The position numbers were made by a program, and so were the translations under genes. The notes beneath the pieces are model-generated. The model was not told where the DNA came from, did no database searches, and saw only the letters and a list, made by a program, of their open reading frames with translations. 64,000 bases of DNA from Zelopaecilomyces penicillatus (lineage: Eukaryota; Ascomycota; Sordariomycetes; Hypocreales; Pseudodiploosporaceae), in NCBI GenBank assembly GCA_005765155.1, contig VCCP01000004.1:1922001-1986000 (forward strand), written 5' to 3'. Shown one piece after another: positions 36,491-48,762 of this stretch (position 1 is the first letter of the stretch; every line of letters begins with the position of its first letter).

Positions 36491-37192
36491 AGTTTTTCAT
36501 GCAGGCGAATATTTGAACAAGTCATCAGTCCACATGGCCCGTAGTATCGTGGCAGCCTGAAAGTGAGACAGACATGCCATCATTCCAATTCTCTGGCTCA
36601 CAACTCACAACTACCTACCTAACATGAAGATTCGCATCTTGCAGCATGTATACTGTTCCTTGGCCCAAAAAGCATTACCATGAATTGGGTACTTGGAGAG
36701 AGGAACGTTACATTAAGCCTCCACTTCGCGTCCAAATCATTTCTTGCTGGCTTTATCAACCACGGAACCTGGGGGGGTGATATGAACAGGCTTTTGAGTT
36801 ATGGTCAAGCAAAACACATCCGTACAGATGCTCGATGCGGAACGCCAAGGTGACACGACCTATTGATGGTGGGCTATGGAACATGTCAAAGACAGTGCTC
36901 TTTTCTATATATCGTTGTTGTAGAATGAAAAACACTCTGGTCCAGACAGTGGGCAATTCATACATCCCACTTAAATGTCAGGTTAAGTATTTAAATCACA
37001 TACAATTGCAGTTTGTTACAGCTCAGGTTGGCATATTTTAGCTCATTGTCAAGTCTCACAACAAAACATTACATATATGATCAATACCTAAGATACATAG
37101 CTAAGGTATCGCTCGGCTCGTCTCTCATCAGTCAGACACACCACATTTTGCGTGTAACCCCTTTCATTCTCCATGAGACGTCATGATCCGGA
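36491..37192. other. Intergenic at the accessory/core boundary
   Basis: Low-complexity, AT-rich DNA between the decayed gene and the end of the RPA large-subunit gene. No further piece of the decayed gene could be read here with confidence. TACCTAAG and CTAAGGTATC steps occur at 37085-37109. Confidence 0.45.
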
Positions 37193-39193
37193 TTAGTTGT
37201 TAATGTTGTATTGCTTAATCAACTCCGAAAGCTTGTCGCCCTCCGACTTGTAGTCCAGGAATGCTGCGGTCATTACTTGATATCGCACTCTGTACGTCGT
37301 GGTTAGTTGTGTTTGATATGTATCACCGAGGAGATGGAATGTAGTAGTTCCAGGATAAGGCAGTTACTAACCTTTGCGCTTCACCAAAGTTGTCCATCTT
37401 GGCCCTGCACCTGAAGTAGAGCTTCTTGCAGTTTACACCTTCAAACGCTGCCATGAATTTGGCTTCGTCGCTATCCCTGAGCTCCATCAACTCATTTGCA
37501 GACATGCCAACCACCGTCCGACCAATCTCGTCGAAGCAGCTTAACCACTGGTGACTTGTATGATCGGCAACGTTGAGTGACAGTATGTATCGGTAGTCAG
37601 GTTTATCGTGGGAGATGCTGCATTTTTCGCAATGCCACGTGCCATCTCCCATTGCCGTTACTTTCTTGTTGCAGCCTTGCGAGGAGCATGCTGGGTAGCA
37701 GAAATTTTCTTGTTTGACAAATACAATAGTAGCTTTGATAGAGTAATATGCTTGGTCGTCCATGCCAAGATTCTCATCCTTGACCTGGGCAATCGTTTTC
37801 AGGTCGTCCTTTCGTCCCGTAGCACCGCCAACACTGGCAAGATTTTGATGCGTCGCGAATGTGTCGCCACGACCTGCTGAATCATACCAGCCTTTGAGTC
37901 TATGAGCATCAGGGATATCGGGATCAACCGACATGGTACCAGAAGACAAAAGACTTAAGCTCTTGCCGCCAAAGTCTGACACCTTGGTTCCTTTGAAGGC
38001 AATTACGGATTCTGGATTGGCATCAAAAGAGCTCGCCGTCTTGCCCCATATCGTCACACGGACCGAAAATCCAGTGTCGTCGACAACGGTCAATTCGCGC
38101 TTTTGGAATGGCCTGCCATCCTTCTTGGATATTATCTCATTGACCTCTTCGACCTCCTTCAGCACACCGATGACATCGACTGTGCTATCCTTCTCCACGC
38201 TCTGCAGCTCCTGAATGGTGCAAAAGTTAAAGCGCACCTGGGGAATATTGGTCTGGTCTTCAGCTTTCTCAACAACCGTGTCTCGCTCGAAAGTAAGCTC
38301 ATAATCGTTCGGCAGGTTGGTAAACTGTTTCTTCGCCAGGTTGACTCGGCAAGGGCTGGAGATGTAATAAACTGATCCCTCCTGCAGAAGGTCATACAAA
38401 GCATCACATTGGTCGTTGAAGGCGGTGGCTTTGATTTCACCACTTTCGTCGAGTAGATTCACACTAAACAGCTTTCCTTCTCCGGTCGGCTTGTGCCACG
38501 TCTTGATGTCTGACTTTAGTGATACCCGTGCCTTGATCGTCCATTTGTGCGCAAAGGGGGACAGGCCTTCGATCGGGTAAATGTTGGCACCGGATTGAGT
38601 AGCTGGTCGAGAGGCAATGGCCTGCGGGTTCGGCTTTGTTTCTTCCTTTTTGGCTCCATAGAAGTCATTTCCAGCAATCGTTGGCTCGGCGGGTGCTTTG
38701 GACTCGACGGCAACAGGATCACCTATCTTCTCCTGTACTCCCAGTGATTCGATGACTTCGAGATCAAGAATAACAAGAATGCTAAAAAAATCTGTAAGTA
38801 TACACCCTGCTTCTTTGATAAATGCTCTAACTCACTTTTTCCCCTTCAGGTTGTTTGGGTTGTATGACTTCACGCGAGCAATGCAGCCCCGATCCAGCTT
38901 TCCATCATGAACAACGTGATTCGCTTGAGTTGCCAGCATAGTTTGAACATAGTGTTTCCCGTCGCTCATGACCAGTCGATATCGATCACCTCCCTGAGCC
39001 GAAGGGGCCATCTTCTTGATCTGAAGGCATTGCATCACCGGAACGGGGAAGAGCTTGGCAGCATTTTCGAAGTCGTTGAAGATTGTGCTAGATTCATCAG
39101 TTAGCTGGTGCACAGTAGCAAGACGCAATAGCGGGCAACAAATAGGAAAGCGTACTCGAGACAACCCGCAGATAATGAGGATTGGGCATCCAT
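37193..39193 (-). CDS. RFA1: Replication protein A large subunit (RPA70/Rfa1)
   Basis: Single-stranded-DNA-binding subunit needed for replication, repair and recombination in the nucleus. Exons are 39193-39156, 39087-38836, 38781-37372 and 37289-37193 (598 residues, the family's normal length). The short first exon gives MDAQSSLSAGCL, joined through a GTACGC..TCTAG intron to DTIFNDFENAAKLFPVP. The N-terminal OB fold (DRYRLVMSDGKHYVQTML, GCIARVKSYN) is followed by a linker (PAEPTIAGNDFYG). The central DNA-binding OB folds A and B come next (ISPFxxKWTIKARV-like start; VDDTGFSVRVTIWGKTA). The C-terminal OB fold carries a four-cysteine zinc site (CYPACSSQGC...CEKC). The last exon encodes the conserved final helix (RYQVMTAAFLDYKSEGDKL). 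It is divergent from the dienelactone-hydrolase gene with 654 bp between starts. Everything is intact. Confidence 0.97.
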
Positions 39194-39847
39194 TTTGATA
39201 CTGAGTCGACTCGCCTATCGGGTGGTCGTGATGGATGTGGCCTGTATAGAGAGGTCTGTCAAGATGATGTGTGGCGAGTGAACGGTTCACCTTCTTGGCG
39301 GTATGGATATGCCAGTGAAAGCTCGCGACGCGTGCAGCGCGTTTAGTGAATTCGGTCCACGTGATGGCGGGGTTCTGTGGGCTTTCACCACCACCAGGTG
39401 CTGAACAGAACTGTTTTCCCCTACATGAGCCCCGCATTTAGGTGGCTGGATGTGTTGGAGCTTCAGTGCCGTTAGGTTGAGAAGACTTGGCAGTCGTAGA
39501 TCTCTACAGTATATTCCAGAATATACTATCAATAATGGTCCTCCTCCATTTAGAAGCTTTCAGGTTCTATACAGTGGATAATCCACATTCCCTAGCCATG
39601 AATTAGAATTGGGGCGCAATTACATGTTGTGATAATGGGATGTCATTGCATGAGCTCCCCTCCATTGCCTTGTGATGACGTTGGTCCCTGGCATCTGAAA
39701 CGCTTTCTCTATAGTGAGGCGCAGCCCAGGCACAACGAGAACCAAACACTGACCAACACTCGTTATCCGCTCCTAAAATTTGTCCCATCTTCACACCTAA
39801 CTCCAGCTTGAAAGGCTGTGTTGCATCATCCCTTCCAATACTTCATA
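39194..39847. other. Divergent promoter region
   Basis: Shared upstream DNA of RFA1 (minus) and the dienelactone-hydrolase gene (plus). No gene is present. A short MCB-type core ACGCGT occurs at about 39328-39333. This motif is associated with S-phase genes in yeasts, which would suit RFA1, but a single six-base match is weak. Confidence 0.4.
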
Positions 39848-40992
39848 ATGGCAGACGCAGAAAACGCGACGAGAGCGCCAGAGAGCGATGCCAACGACGT
39901 CATTCCATCTGCTGCCGCACCAGACCAACCTGGCCCATCCTCGAGCGAACACTGCGTGACTGACCGACCTACTCGTATGTATTGGCATGGGAATCATAGG
40001 CTGTCATGGGGTCTTCTGTAACTAACACCACCTAGCCGTCGGCCAAGCGTCAACAGGCGAGATCATCAAGCTCAACGATGTCGATGTGAGCTCCTCCTCC
40101 TTAGCTTGGGAAGGCAAATGCAGAACGAGGAAGCTAACGCGCCAAAGACTTACATCTCGAAACCGGCCGATTACCCCCACACCCCATCCCGCCTGATATT
40201 GTTCTTGACTGGAGGCACCGGAATCAAGTCCGTCAACAACCAAATCCAGGCCGACAAGTATGCCGCCGAGGGCTTCCTTGTGGTTATGCCCGACATGTTC
40301 GGAGGCGACTCTGCCCCTGCTGGCAGCGGTGCGCCATTCATCGACAACTCTACCTCGATTCTCGAACAGTTCAAGCTCAAAGCCGTCGAGGTTACCAAGT
40401 CCTTCATGATCGATATGTGGCTTGCCCGGATAACAGAAGACAAGGTGATGCCCATCCTGCTCAAGGTCATCGAAGCAGTGCGCGACCAGTATGCCGATTC
40501 CATCAAGCACGGAGAGGGCATATATGCCGTGGGATATTGTGTAGGTGGCCGCTACGTCATGCTACTTGCCAAAGAGACACAGAAAGAAGGAAGTGATGAA
40601 GAGACTGGCCCTGTGAAGGCTGGTCCATTTATCAAAGCTGGAGCTTTGGCGCATGCAGCTTCAGTGGTGCCTGATGATTTCAAAGACATCAAGGTGCCCC
40701 TGAGTTTCGTTTGCGTGGAAAATGATCCGTTGTTCCCAGAGGATGTGCGGTCTACAGGCGAGGATTCAATGTCCAACGCAAACTTGGAACATGAGGTTCA
40801 GGTGTATCCCGGAGTTCCACACGGTATGTATACCCATTTCTCACATTCAGCGCGAAACCACACCCCAAATACCCCATACTAATCTGAGGTGTTCTAGGCT
40901 TTGCCGTCGTGGGTCAGTACGAAGACCCATCTATCAAAGACGCTCAGGCTACAGCATACGATCAGATGCTCAAATGGGTCAAAGAGCACTGA
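39848..40992 (+). CDS. Dienelactone-hydrolase-family protein
   Basis: Soluble alpha/beta hydrolase of 315 residues. Exons are 39848-39974, 40036-40085, 40148-40823 and 40898-40992 with introns of 61, 62 and 74 bp. The joins restore TDRPTPVGQASTGEIIKL and VPHGFAVVGQYED. The nucleophile is a cysteine in GYCVGGRY (about Cys190), as in true dienelactone hydrolases rather than serine esterases. The acid is probably in the strand end CVENDPLFPED, and the His is in YPGVPHGF (about His284). The conserved early segment LILFLTGGTGIKSVNNQ forms the oxyanion-side loop. The start was chosen at 39848 because the in-frame upstream ATG at 39818 adds only a few leader-like residues. The family acts on lactones and small esters, including aromatic-degradation intermediates; the real substrate is not known. 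It is convergent with the quinone-oxidoreductase gene, 124 bp apart. Confidence 0.92.
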
Positions 40993-41116
40993 GAAACGAG
41001 TCTAATTAGACAGTATCATGATAAAAATGTGGCAATGGCTGTCACAGCCTTTTTCTTATTCTCTTCTTTTATTTTTAACCTAGCTTACGATTGCATGAGT
41101 ACCTATTTCACCTTTT

Positions 41117-42200
41117 TCACGAGATTGTGCACACGATTTTGCCCGAGTTCTTAGCGTCCTCCATATGCTGGTGCGCATCTTGAATCTTCTCCCAGGGCAA
41201 CACGGTATCAATATAAATCTTGAGCTTGTTGGCTTCAAAGTCGGGGATGTACTCCTCAAGCCTATCCCGTAGCTTGCCCTGGTAATCTTCGTCGCGGCTC
41301 CGGAGTGTGCTTCCCTCAATGCGAATACGCTTGAACAAGATGGGGCCAATATCAGCATTGGCAACTTTGCTGCCGCTGAGTGTTCCCAAAAGTACGATCC
41401 TGCAGTCCTTAGCTGCGACGTCGAGGTTCTTTTGAAAGTAATCACTGCCAACGAAGTCGACGATGAAGTCGACGCCCTTGCCGCCCGTCTTCTCCTTGAT
41501 TTCGTTCGCCCAGTCCTGGGTCTTGTAGTTGAAAGCAGCAGTAGCACCGAGCTCAGAGGTGATGAAGTCGCATTTCTCCTGGCTACCGGCCGTGGCGTAG
41601 ATCTCAGAAGCGCCAGCAACATGGGACAGCTGGATGCCAGCGATGGAAACACCCGAGGCCCCAGCATGCCAAAGAATAGACTTTCCCTTGGCAAAGCCGA
41701 GAACAAGATGCAGCGCCTGGGTAGCAGTAATCCACGTCTCCGGAACGGCAGCGCATTGCTCGAAGCTCAGGGAACGGGGCTTATGCAGCAGCATTTTGGT
41801 GCTGACGGCGATGTACTCGGCATAGGCGCCGCCGTAGGCCAGGCCGAACACTTCGGTACCGACGTCAAAGGCGCCGTGGTCGCCGGCGCCGAGCGACTCG
41901 ATAATGCCGCTGAACTCGACGCCGAGGGTCTTTGGGGCTTGCGGCGGGAGCGGGTAGAAGCCGCGCCGCTGAATCACATCCATGCGGTTAATGCCAAAGG
42001 CTTTGATCTTGACAATGGCCTGGCCCTCGCCGGCCGTCGGCTTGGGTGTGTCTGGGTTGATGAAGAGCGCATCCCGTTCGCCCTTGCCGCCTTTGATATC
42101 TAAATGTCCAGCATTAGATCATCTTGACTTATTTACCCCTCAATGGAGTTGGTTATCAAGAACAAACAATCATACCAACTGCTTTCATTGTAGGTGCCAT
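41117..42200 (-). CDS. Zinc-free quinone oxidoreductase (zeta-crystallin/PIG3-like)
   Basis: NADPH-dependent medium-chain reductase of 335 residues. Exons are 42200-42176 (MAPTMKAV) and 42099-41117, joined over a 76-bp intron (GTATGA..TTTAG) that restores DIKGGKGERDALFI. The N-terminal GroES-like domain (IKAFGINRMDVIQRRGFYP, LGVEFSGIIESLG) lacks the zinc-binding residues. The Rossmann part has HAGASGVSIAGIQL, which binds NADPH, then ATAGSQEKCDFITSELGA and a KGVDFIVDFVGSDYF segment. This is the PIG3/zeta-crystallin branch, which reduces quinones and reactive carbonyls in the cytosol. The C-terminal helix (ENIQDAHQHMEDAKNSGKIV-like) is intact. It is convergent with the dienelactone-hydrolase gene, and the two together may handle aromatic or quinone compounds, but this is only a position-based idea. 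Confidence 0.93.
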
Positions 42201-45200
42201 GGTGCCTAGATTATCTATTCAACACTCGTCCTGTAGGAATATTGTGATGTTTAAACTAAGTTTCTGTATACTCATATGGTAATACTCGATGGTTTCTTCT
42301 ATTCCAACACCATGAGGTTGGTGGCATTCGATGGTTCGAGAATACGTACGTCATTAGTAATGCATCTGTACAGCAGCCGGTGATCCTCCGGTTACTGTGT
42401 GGGATATTCCTGCATGAAGAAATGCTGCCCTCTCATTCAGCACCGCAGATCAAGCTTCTATCAAGCTTCAAATTCATTACTGCCCAATGTAGCTTCACCA
42501 GACCCCAATTGCCCAGCGCTGTCGCCATGATCGATCAAATGGGGCGATGACAAAGAGCTGACGAGTACCAAGGATCGGGGATAACAAATGCCGGTTTTAC
42601 CAAGAAACGCGTGGCACGGTACAAGTACTCCACAACCAGACTCTCAACTCACCCCATTATCGCCAGCCTTGGAAAGGTCGACGGCAAATGCGTCGGCAGC
42701 CCAGACCACATCCCATAACTGGATACGGGTGTGTCTCATCCATGAGACAAGACACCCTGCGATTAGATTGTGTTTTATACAAAACATGGGGGAATTGCCC
42801 CGTGTGCGGATTTTGTGGAACAAGTGACGGACTGCTTGTAATCGGGACCGAGCGAAAATTAAAGACCCTCTAAAGGATGACCGCCAGCAGTCAGTTTTAA
42901 AGAAGCGGTCAATACAGCAAATGGGTGATGACTATGATAACGATGATGAAGAAAGGTAAGGCGATATCAATGAGTCATGGGATGTCGTCTTGGCCCTCGC
43001 AAATGATCTTGGTCCGACAGTCTTTTGTCTACTTGTAGCCTGGTGTTGCAGAGAGCCCATGTGACCATGGATTCTCAACTGACTGCTTAGCATCATAAAG
43101 CATTGCATACAAGACAGGTTTGACACGGACCGGAAATTGAAGCACCGGCTGACGACTCAGTATCCTTTCGTGACTTTGGTAGGAACCTGCGTAATATGAC
43201 TTACATAGGTCCTACCCAAGGTACAACTAGGTAGGACGATGAGCTACAGATAACAAATTCTCCTTGTCTCTCATTCTCCATCATCCTGTACGAGACGGGA
43301 AGCGAAGCGCTCTAGTGCGGCACCAATGCCGGCTGGCTGACGGTGTGTTGATGCAGCTCGGCCATGAATCATTTCTCACAGTGGTGGTTTTTTTTTTTCT
43401 ACTTCGGCCTGGGGCAATGGGTGGAAATTACCTACTGAATCCGCCGCCATGGCAAAAAGCCCAGCGCCGTAGTACCCGGCCGACCCGGGGGACAATAACG
43501 CGTTTGCCACACGCTAGGCACTGAAGCCGTCCGTTCCTTTGGCTCCCGCTGTTGTTTATTTTGGTGTTATCAGTGTTGTCATTATTGTTGTTGTTCTTGT
43601 TCTTGTTAGTATTGCTTTTTTCTTCTTCGATGTGATCGCTGATGGTAAACAAGTGGGTAGAGGAGCCGGTTTTCCGGCAGGGCTGTCTGTGGGCATTGGG
43701 TGGATACTTCTTCTTATAATCCTGCTTCGTCACCATTTTTCAGAAATGATAATAGAAGATCGTCCTGACTACTTACGTGCATATGCTGACGAACAGTCTC
43801 CGTCTGTTGCCTCGACTTCAAACAAGGAGTATCCGTGCTATCTGCATCTCGTGCGTAGTACGTTCAAAAGTAATATGATGAGAAGTGATTCCTCTTCTAC
43901 GGAAGCACATATTATGTCGTATAGTGAATAATGCCTCAGCTCTGGTTCGCCAACAATCTCTGGAAAGAAATGCGGGTCTGTGGCTATACGAGCTTTCATG
44001 CCCACCTAGATAGACTGTGCACTGCGCACCATGAAAAACAAGGTCTGAAGAGCGGTGGGAGGGACTCCAGTCTGTGTCCGAAATAACAACCATAATACTC
44101 CCGTTTTCGCATGATAAGAATGAATTAAGAACTTTTCTGGGGGTAAGCATCAAAACCGCATGGCGACGGGCGTGAGATGTGCCGACGACGCGACACCCAT
44201 TTGCATGGCCCTGCCCTGTTTGGTTTGACGGTCGCTCATTTTAGGTTAGCGGCTGGAAGAAAAAGAAAAAAGGAAGGCAGTTTTGATCTCACGTTCAAAT
44301 GATGATCATTACCTCCCCCAGAATGTAAAGACCGAAAACAGCTAACCTGAGAAGAGGGGGTGCATCGGCCCGGCCATCCATGGTTAAGTTGGGAATATTC
44401 TGACCCACCTATATGGAAGACTTGGCAGCTATATCTGGCACCGACCAGACAAATAATTGCCAAGGGGGGCAAGCTGGCTTTGAAGTAAAAGTGACACGGG
44501 TTGGGGAGCTGAGGTTGGTCTTTCAATACGGGCATACTAACGTTGACGTAAGTGACGGTGCTTTGCCGTCTACACTGTAGATGAATAAGTACCTACCTAG
44601 ATACCCAAACCCCAATTACCTACTAGTCACAGAACTTGGCATGCAATAGTATGATACTTATCGACTAACGAGCACCAAAGGCAAGGTGATAAGCCCTCGG
44701 CACCGGTCCGTCCTTCACTCGCGCTGGCGTTGTCCGACGGGCTGAAGAAAATGGATGGATGTGACAGAACAAGACGGGACTGTGTGTGCCAGAAACCCAA
44801 AAACAGGTTGGGATCCTGGCAGACAAAACGAGCCGATGGAGGGAATTGGTGTGTGTGGTGGATAAAAGGGGAAATTAAACAGATCGAGGTGGGAGATGGC
44901 CCCGCAAAAAAGCTGGCCCAGAGCAACCGCTATCCAGTCACCAGTCGGTGTCTGCCTTTTGTCTGCACACCTGTACTGTACAGTGATTAGGCTAAAGCTC
45001 TCCCGCCGGTAATGACCTCTGAAGAAATAAAACTTGGCAGGGAGTCTATCGCAACTGGCGAGGAAAGGAGGAGCTCTTCGTAACGGAGCCGTCTCAAAGC
45101 ATGGAGTGAATGGATACGGTACCTGACACTAAAAGGTTACTTAGTACGAGCGTAATTACGCTGAAAAATGCCGGTTTTGGTATGGCGATTATCCTTGGCC

Positions 45201-45518
45201 CGTCTAAAACGATGGATGACTCGTTGACCGTAGTAATTTGCCAGGGTTAGCGGCGTCGGGCGCGGCCTTCACTCACCCACCATCATCTCCATCAATGCCC
45301 ACGACCCAACAGAGAAGCCAGGAAGAACGTCTGGTAGCTGTCTCTGGCTTCAGGGGCAACAGCCAATGATGTGCCTCACCGCCCAGCAATTTTGGCCCTG
45401 ATGGAAAGGCGACGCCGCTGCCCTGCTCCACCAGGGTTAGCATTGACGCGGCCTTGGCCGTTGGAAATTTTCTATGGGCGCGGCGTAGTTTTTGCTTGCT
45501 GGTGTGGGTTCATCGGCG

Positions 45519-45546
45519 AGAGAGCAAGAGAGAGAGAGAGAGAGAA
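45519..45546. repeat. GA microsatellite
   Basis: Nearly pure (GA)n run of about 28 bp, interrupted once by a CA. It is not inside any gene. Confidence 0.85.
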
Positions 45547-47364
45547 GGCGGAGCGCGGTCAAGTTTGCTCGTTGGCACGCGGAAAGGGATCGGACTGTGA
45601 TGGGAAGGAGTGAGTGATTAGGCGCAAACTTGACTGTCCAGTCAACGAAAGGCTGCGCAATCAACAGTGCAAACAAAAAGAATCAACAACGCCTCCCCCC
45701 TATTGCTGACCGTTGAACAGCAGCAACCCCGTTAATTAACCCACCGGCATTTCAAGCATGTTGTGGGAAAGTACAGCGCCTCTGCATACAGCCTCTCCCG
45801 TCAGATGCAGCGTGCTTACAGGCACCGTTTTACTCTTTCCACTCAGTTGCTTGTCAACCTCGTTGGTGTGCATTCGGGCTCAAATGGCGCCCCGTCACCC
45901 TTTTTGAGTGGCGCTCCAAGCAAGGGGATAACGGTTTGGTTCCTGCATTAGCGCCGTGGTAATGTGCAGGAGTACGAGCCAGTTGGGCAGGCACGAGCAT
46001 GGAAGGGTTACGAGAAGGGAGGTACATTGGACAAACTTTGGACAATCACGTATTCCAGTCTAGATGCACTGTCCTCTTACACGTTATCCAGCACAAGCTA
46101 TACAGTGTAACACCGTGCTAGAAACAACCGACAGCCTCATTGTCTGCACAACGTACGAAAACGGACCATCCGGCTTGTCTCTGCCGAGAAACAATCACAG
46201 CCTGCCTGGTTGATGACTTGCCGTGTCTCGCGAGCTTATTTACATCTCCAGGTAATTAACGTAACAAAGCAAAACCCCCCGTGCACGAGCAGATCGCTCA
46301 CCGATCCCATCGATCACCTCGAGACAAGAAACCGCACAAGGTCTTGGGGCAAGACACATTGCGCATGGGAAGGCAATCTCGCTCCCGGTAATCAACCACT
46401 GGACGCGAAATTATCGAGACTCAGAGGGATGGACGGGAAGGAAGTGAGCACAGATGTTATTACACATTTACTGCAGCCCTGTGAGGGAGCAAATTTCAGC
46501 TGCTCTAGGCTGGTACTCTCCGTAATCATTGTTGCTTTGCCTCGGTGTGCTTTTTACTGCTCTTTTTCCGGCAGAGACACGTACGTTACCAAGAAGAGAA
46601 GAGCAAGACAGGCGAGAATCGGTGTCATGATTCTTGGTTGTGTACCTTGTTTCAAGACGACATCAACAAAATGACTGCAACATCATAATTACTACGCCCT
46701 TTCTTTGTCCTTTTCGAGGAGCCGTGAGCTCTCTCGGTGTAGCTATACCGACGAAATGGGTACATTTGTATCTTGGCAGCTTACATGATGTACTTGCTCG
46801 CTGATACACCACGGTGGAGGTACCGTACCAAGTAAACCCTAGGCAAGTCACTCACCGCGATCCCACACACATCCTTCCAGTTTTTTGCCCAAATTTTAGG
46901 CGCGATGACGGTGCGCTCATTTCGAGAGATTTTTCTCTCTGAGTGTGTGTGTCCGGTTTGGGGAAGGGTCGAAATAGACCTGGCTGCATTGTTCAGAGGT
47001 GCGAGCAGGCCCGGACGGTCAGGCCCCCTGGCCACTGCCACGAGCACTGTCCTACTACCGGACAAAGATAGCCTTGCCCTGTGCAACATTGTACTTTATG
47101 CACAACTCGTATTGTGAAAACATGGCAAGATTAGATATCAGTACCAAAAGATGAGACGATTTTGATTTGGTACAGCGGAGGCCATGATACGATTGATGTG
47201 CACTATCAACTCGCTACAAATCATCATGTAGGTACGTTACTTACCTACTGTACGACACACAATGCCGCCCCAATGCAACCACTTCGCGCCTATCGGGTCT
47301 TTTTTTCCTTAGACACAGCAACAGCGCAACATTATGCTGCTACCGCATACTTCTTATTTGGTGT

Positions 47365-47442
47365 AAGTAGCTCGGTACCTAGTAATCGATTACCAACAAG
47401 GCAAGTAAGGTAAGGTAAGTAGTTAACGCTCATGTAGGTACG
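47365..47442. repeat. Cluster of GTAC/TAGGTA palindromic steps
   Basis: This stretch contains GGTACCTAGTAA, a GTAAGGTAAGGTAAG run, and GTAGGTACGG. It belongs to the dispersed palindromic steps seen repeatedly in the gene-free parts of this window. Confidence 0.55.
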
Positions 47443-47879
47443 GGAGGAAATCAAATAACTGAGGACAAATCGGGAACGAAACGGTAAGGCGTGCATAAAC
47501 CGTGGCGCACGAGATGAGGTACTCTGATACCTCAGACCGCCCACTGCCATGAGCACCTGCGCCTGCACCTACAAGTGCCTTACACCTATTACTTGCGTAT
47601 CTACTTAGGTACTGACTGATACATACACCGACTTGACTCACCCATCCAGCTCTGCCCAGTTCTATCTGCCCCGACAATGAGAGCATGTCTTGGAACGGGA
47701 CCGCATCCGCGATCCCACCAGACAGTCTCCCGGAAAACCACTAATAATACCATTAGCAGGTGAGGTGTGATTAATTTCAGTTTGCATCCATCCGTGGACA
47801 AAGGAGAAAGCCCGTACCTGGCTCCACACCACCACTATCCATCCATCTCCACTGGGCACAGGCAATCTGGCCGCCGTGA

Positions 47880-48205
47880 CCAAGGCTGCCCACCCCTGAA
47901 CCCTCCCATTCCCCCCTGGCTCCCCTGCACTCTCTCCCCCCCTGTCCCATCTCCTTGCCTTTGCCTTGTTGTTCCCCCCCCGTCACCCACAGACAGACAC
48001 ACAGACACAGACAGAACAAGTCGGTATAAAGCTCGACTCCTCCATGCCTCCAGTTTCCGATCTTCTTCTCTCTTCTCCTCACCCACACAACCACGCTCAC
48101 TAGCACACATACACACCCTGACTTTTCAGTCAATTACTTTCGTTTAACACCAACGCTATCAACCTAATCCGCAACTCTTCGAGTTAATCTTTAATTACCG
48201 ACAAA
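47880..48205 (+). promoter_or_regulatory. CT-rich promoter of the CCG-6-like gene with TATA box
   Basis: A strongly pyrimidine-rich tract (about 47895-47985, runs of C and CT) is followed by a TATAAA at 48025-48030, then a CT-rich leader of about 170 bp up to the ATG at 48206 (ACAAAATG). This layout is typical of highly expressed filamentous-fungal genes. The TATA box is at a suitable distance for a start site around 48060. Confidence 0.7.
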
Positions 48206-48762
48206 ATGAAGTTCACCATTGCTGCCGTTCTTGCCGCTGCCGCCGGCGTCTCTGCTGGCCACCACCACAGCAACGTCACCGTCATCACTGAGGTCGTTGA
48301 GCAGTACACCACCTACTGCCCCGGCCCCACCGAGATCACCCACGGCACCAAGACCTACACTGTCACTGAGGTAAGTTGAGCGAGAGAATCCGGCAAGAAG
48401 GGAGAGTTGGTCAAGGTTTTGAGTGTTGAGGAAGCATCTCATCACCAATTTGGCACACCGCTCTCTTCTAGCAATATCTAGCATCACATAGGGACCTCAT
48501 GGCTAACAACTCACAGCCCACCACTCTGACCATCTCTGACTGCCCTTGCACCATCACCAAGCCAGTCATCACCACCAGTGTTGTCTCTTGCCACACTTGC
48601 GGCAGCTACACCAACTCCACTGCCCCCATTGTCACCCCCACTGGCACTGGTGTCATCACCCCTACCGTTCCTCCCACCGTTCCCAACGGTGCTGGCAAGG
48701 CCGCTGCCCTCTCTGGCGCTGGCCTGGCCGGTATTGTCGGTCTTGCTGCTTTCGTCCTGTAA
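48206..48762 (+). CDS. CCG-6-like cell-wall protein, GPI-type
   Basis: Small secreted protein of 136 residues with exons 48206-48370 and 48517-48762; the 146-bp intron begins GTAAGT. Residues 1-17 are a signal peptide (MKFTIAAVLAAAAGVSA). The body is rich in Thr, Val and Pro with repeated TVTEPTTLTISDCPCTITKP-type strands and paired cysteines (CPC, CHTC), like the clock-controlled gene 6 product of Neurospora. The C-terminus is a Gly/Ala-rich hydrophobic segment (AALSGAGLAGIVGLAAFVL) after a small-residue site, which indicates GPI anchoring to the membrane or wall. It stands alone between long gene-free stretches, with a strong-looking promoter. Neurospora ccg-6 is under circadian and light control; whether that holds here is inference. 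Its function in the wall is unknown. Confidence 0.88.

Larger units (their letters stand above)
42201..47879. other. Long gene-free region
   Basis: About 5.7 kb with no supportable gene. An open frame at 43539-43931 starts with a run of hydrophobic residues that is only a TTG/TTC microsatellite read in frame, and its remainder has no protein-like pattern. Other frames are short or low in complexity. Simple repeats (GA-rich at 45519-45546, G/T-rich near 43560-43620) and many TACCTAG/GTACC steps (43201-43240, 44588-44606, 47365-47442) are present. It probably contains long control regions, and noncoding transcripts are possible but not shown. Confidence 0.5.

Noticed and set aside
43539..43931. 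Open frame of 130 codons with a hydrophobic start resembling a membrane protein
   Set aside because: The hydrophobic part is a TTG/TTC microsatellite read in one frame; the opposite strand is also open and gives an Asn-rich run. No conserved pattern in the rest.
47767..48147. Long open frame over the CT-rich stretch before the wall-protein gene
   Set aside because: It is open on both strands because of the skewed composition and overlaps the TATA box and leader of the real gene.
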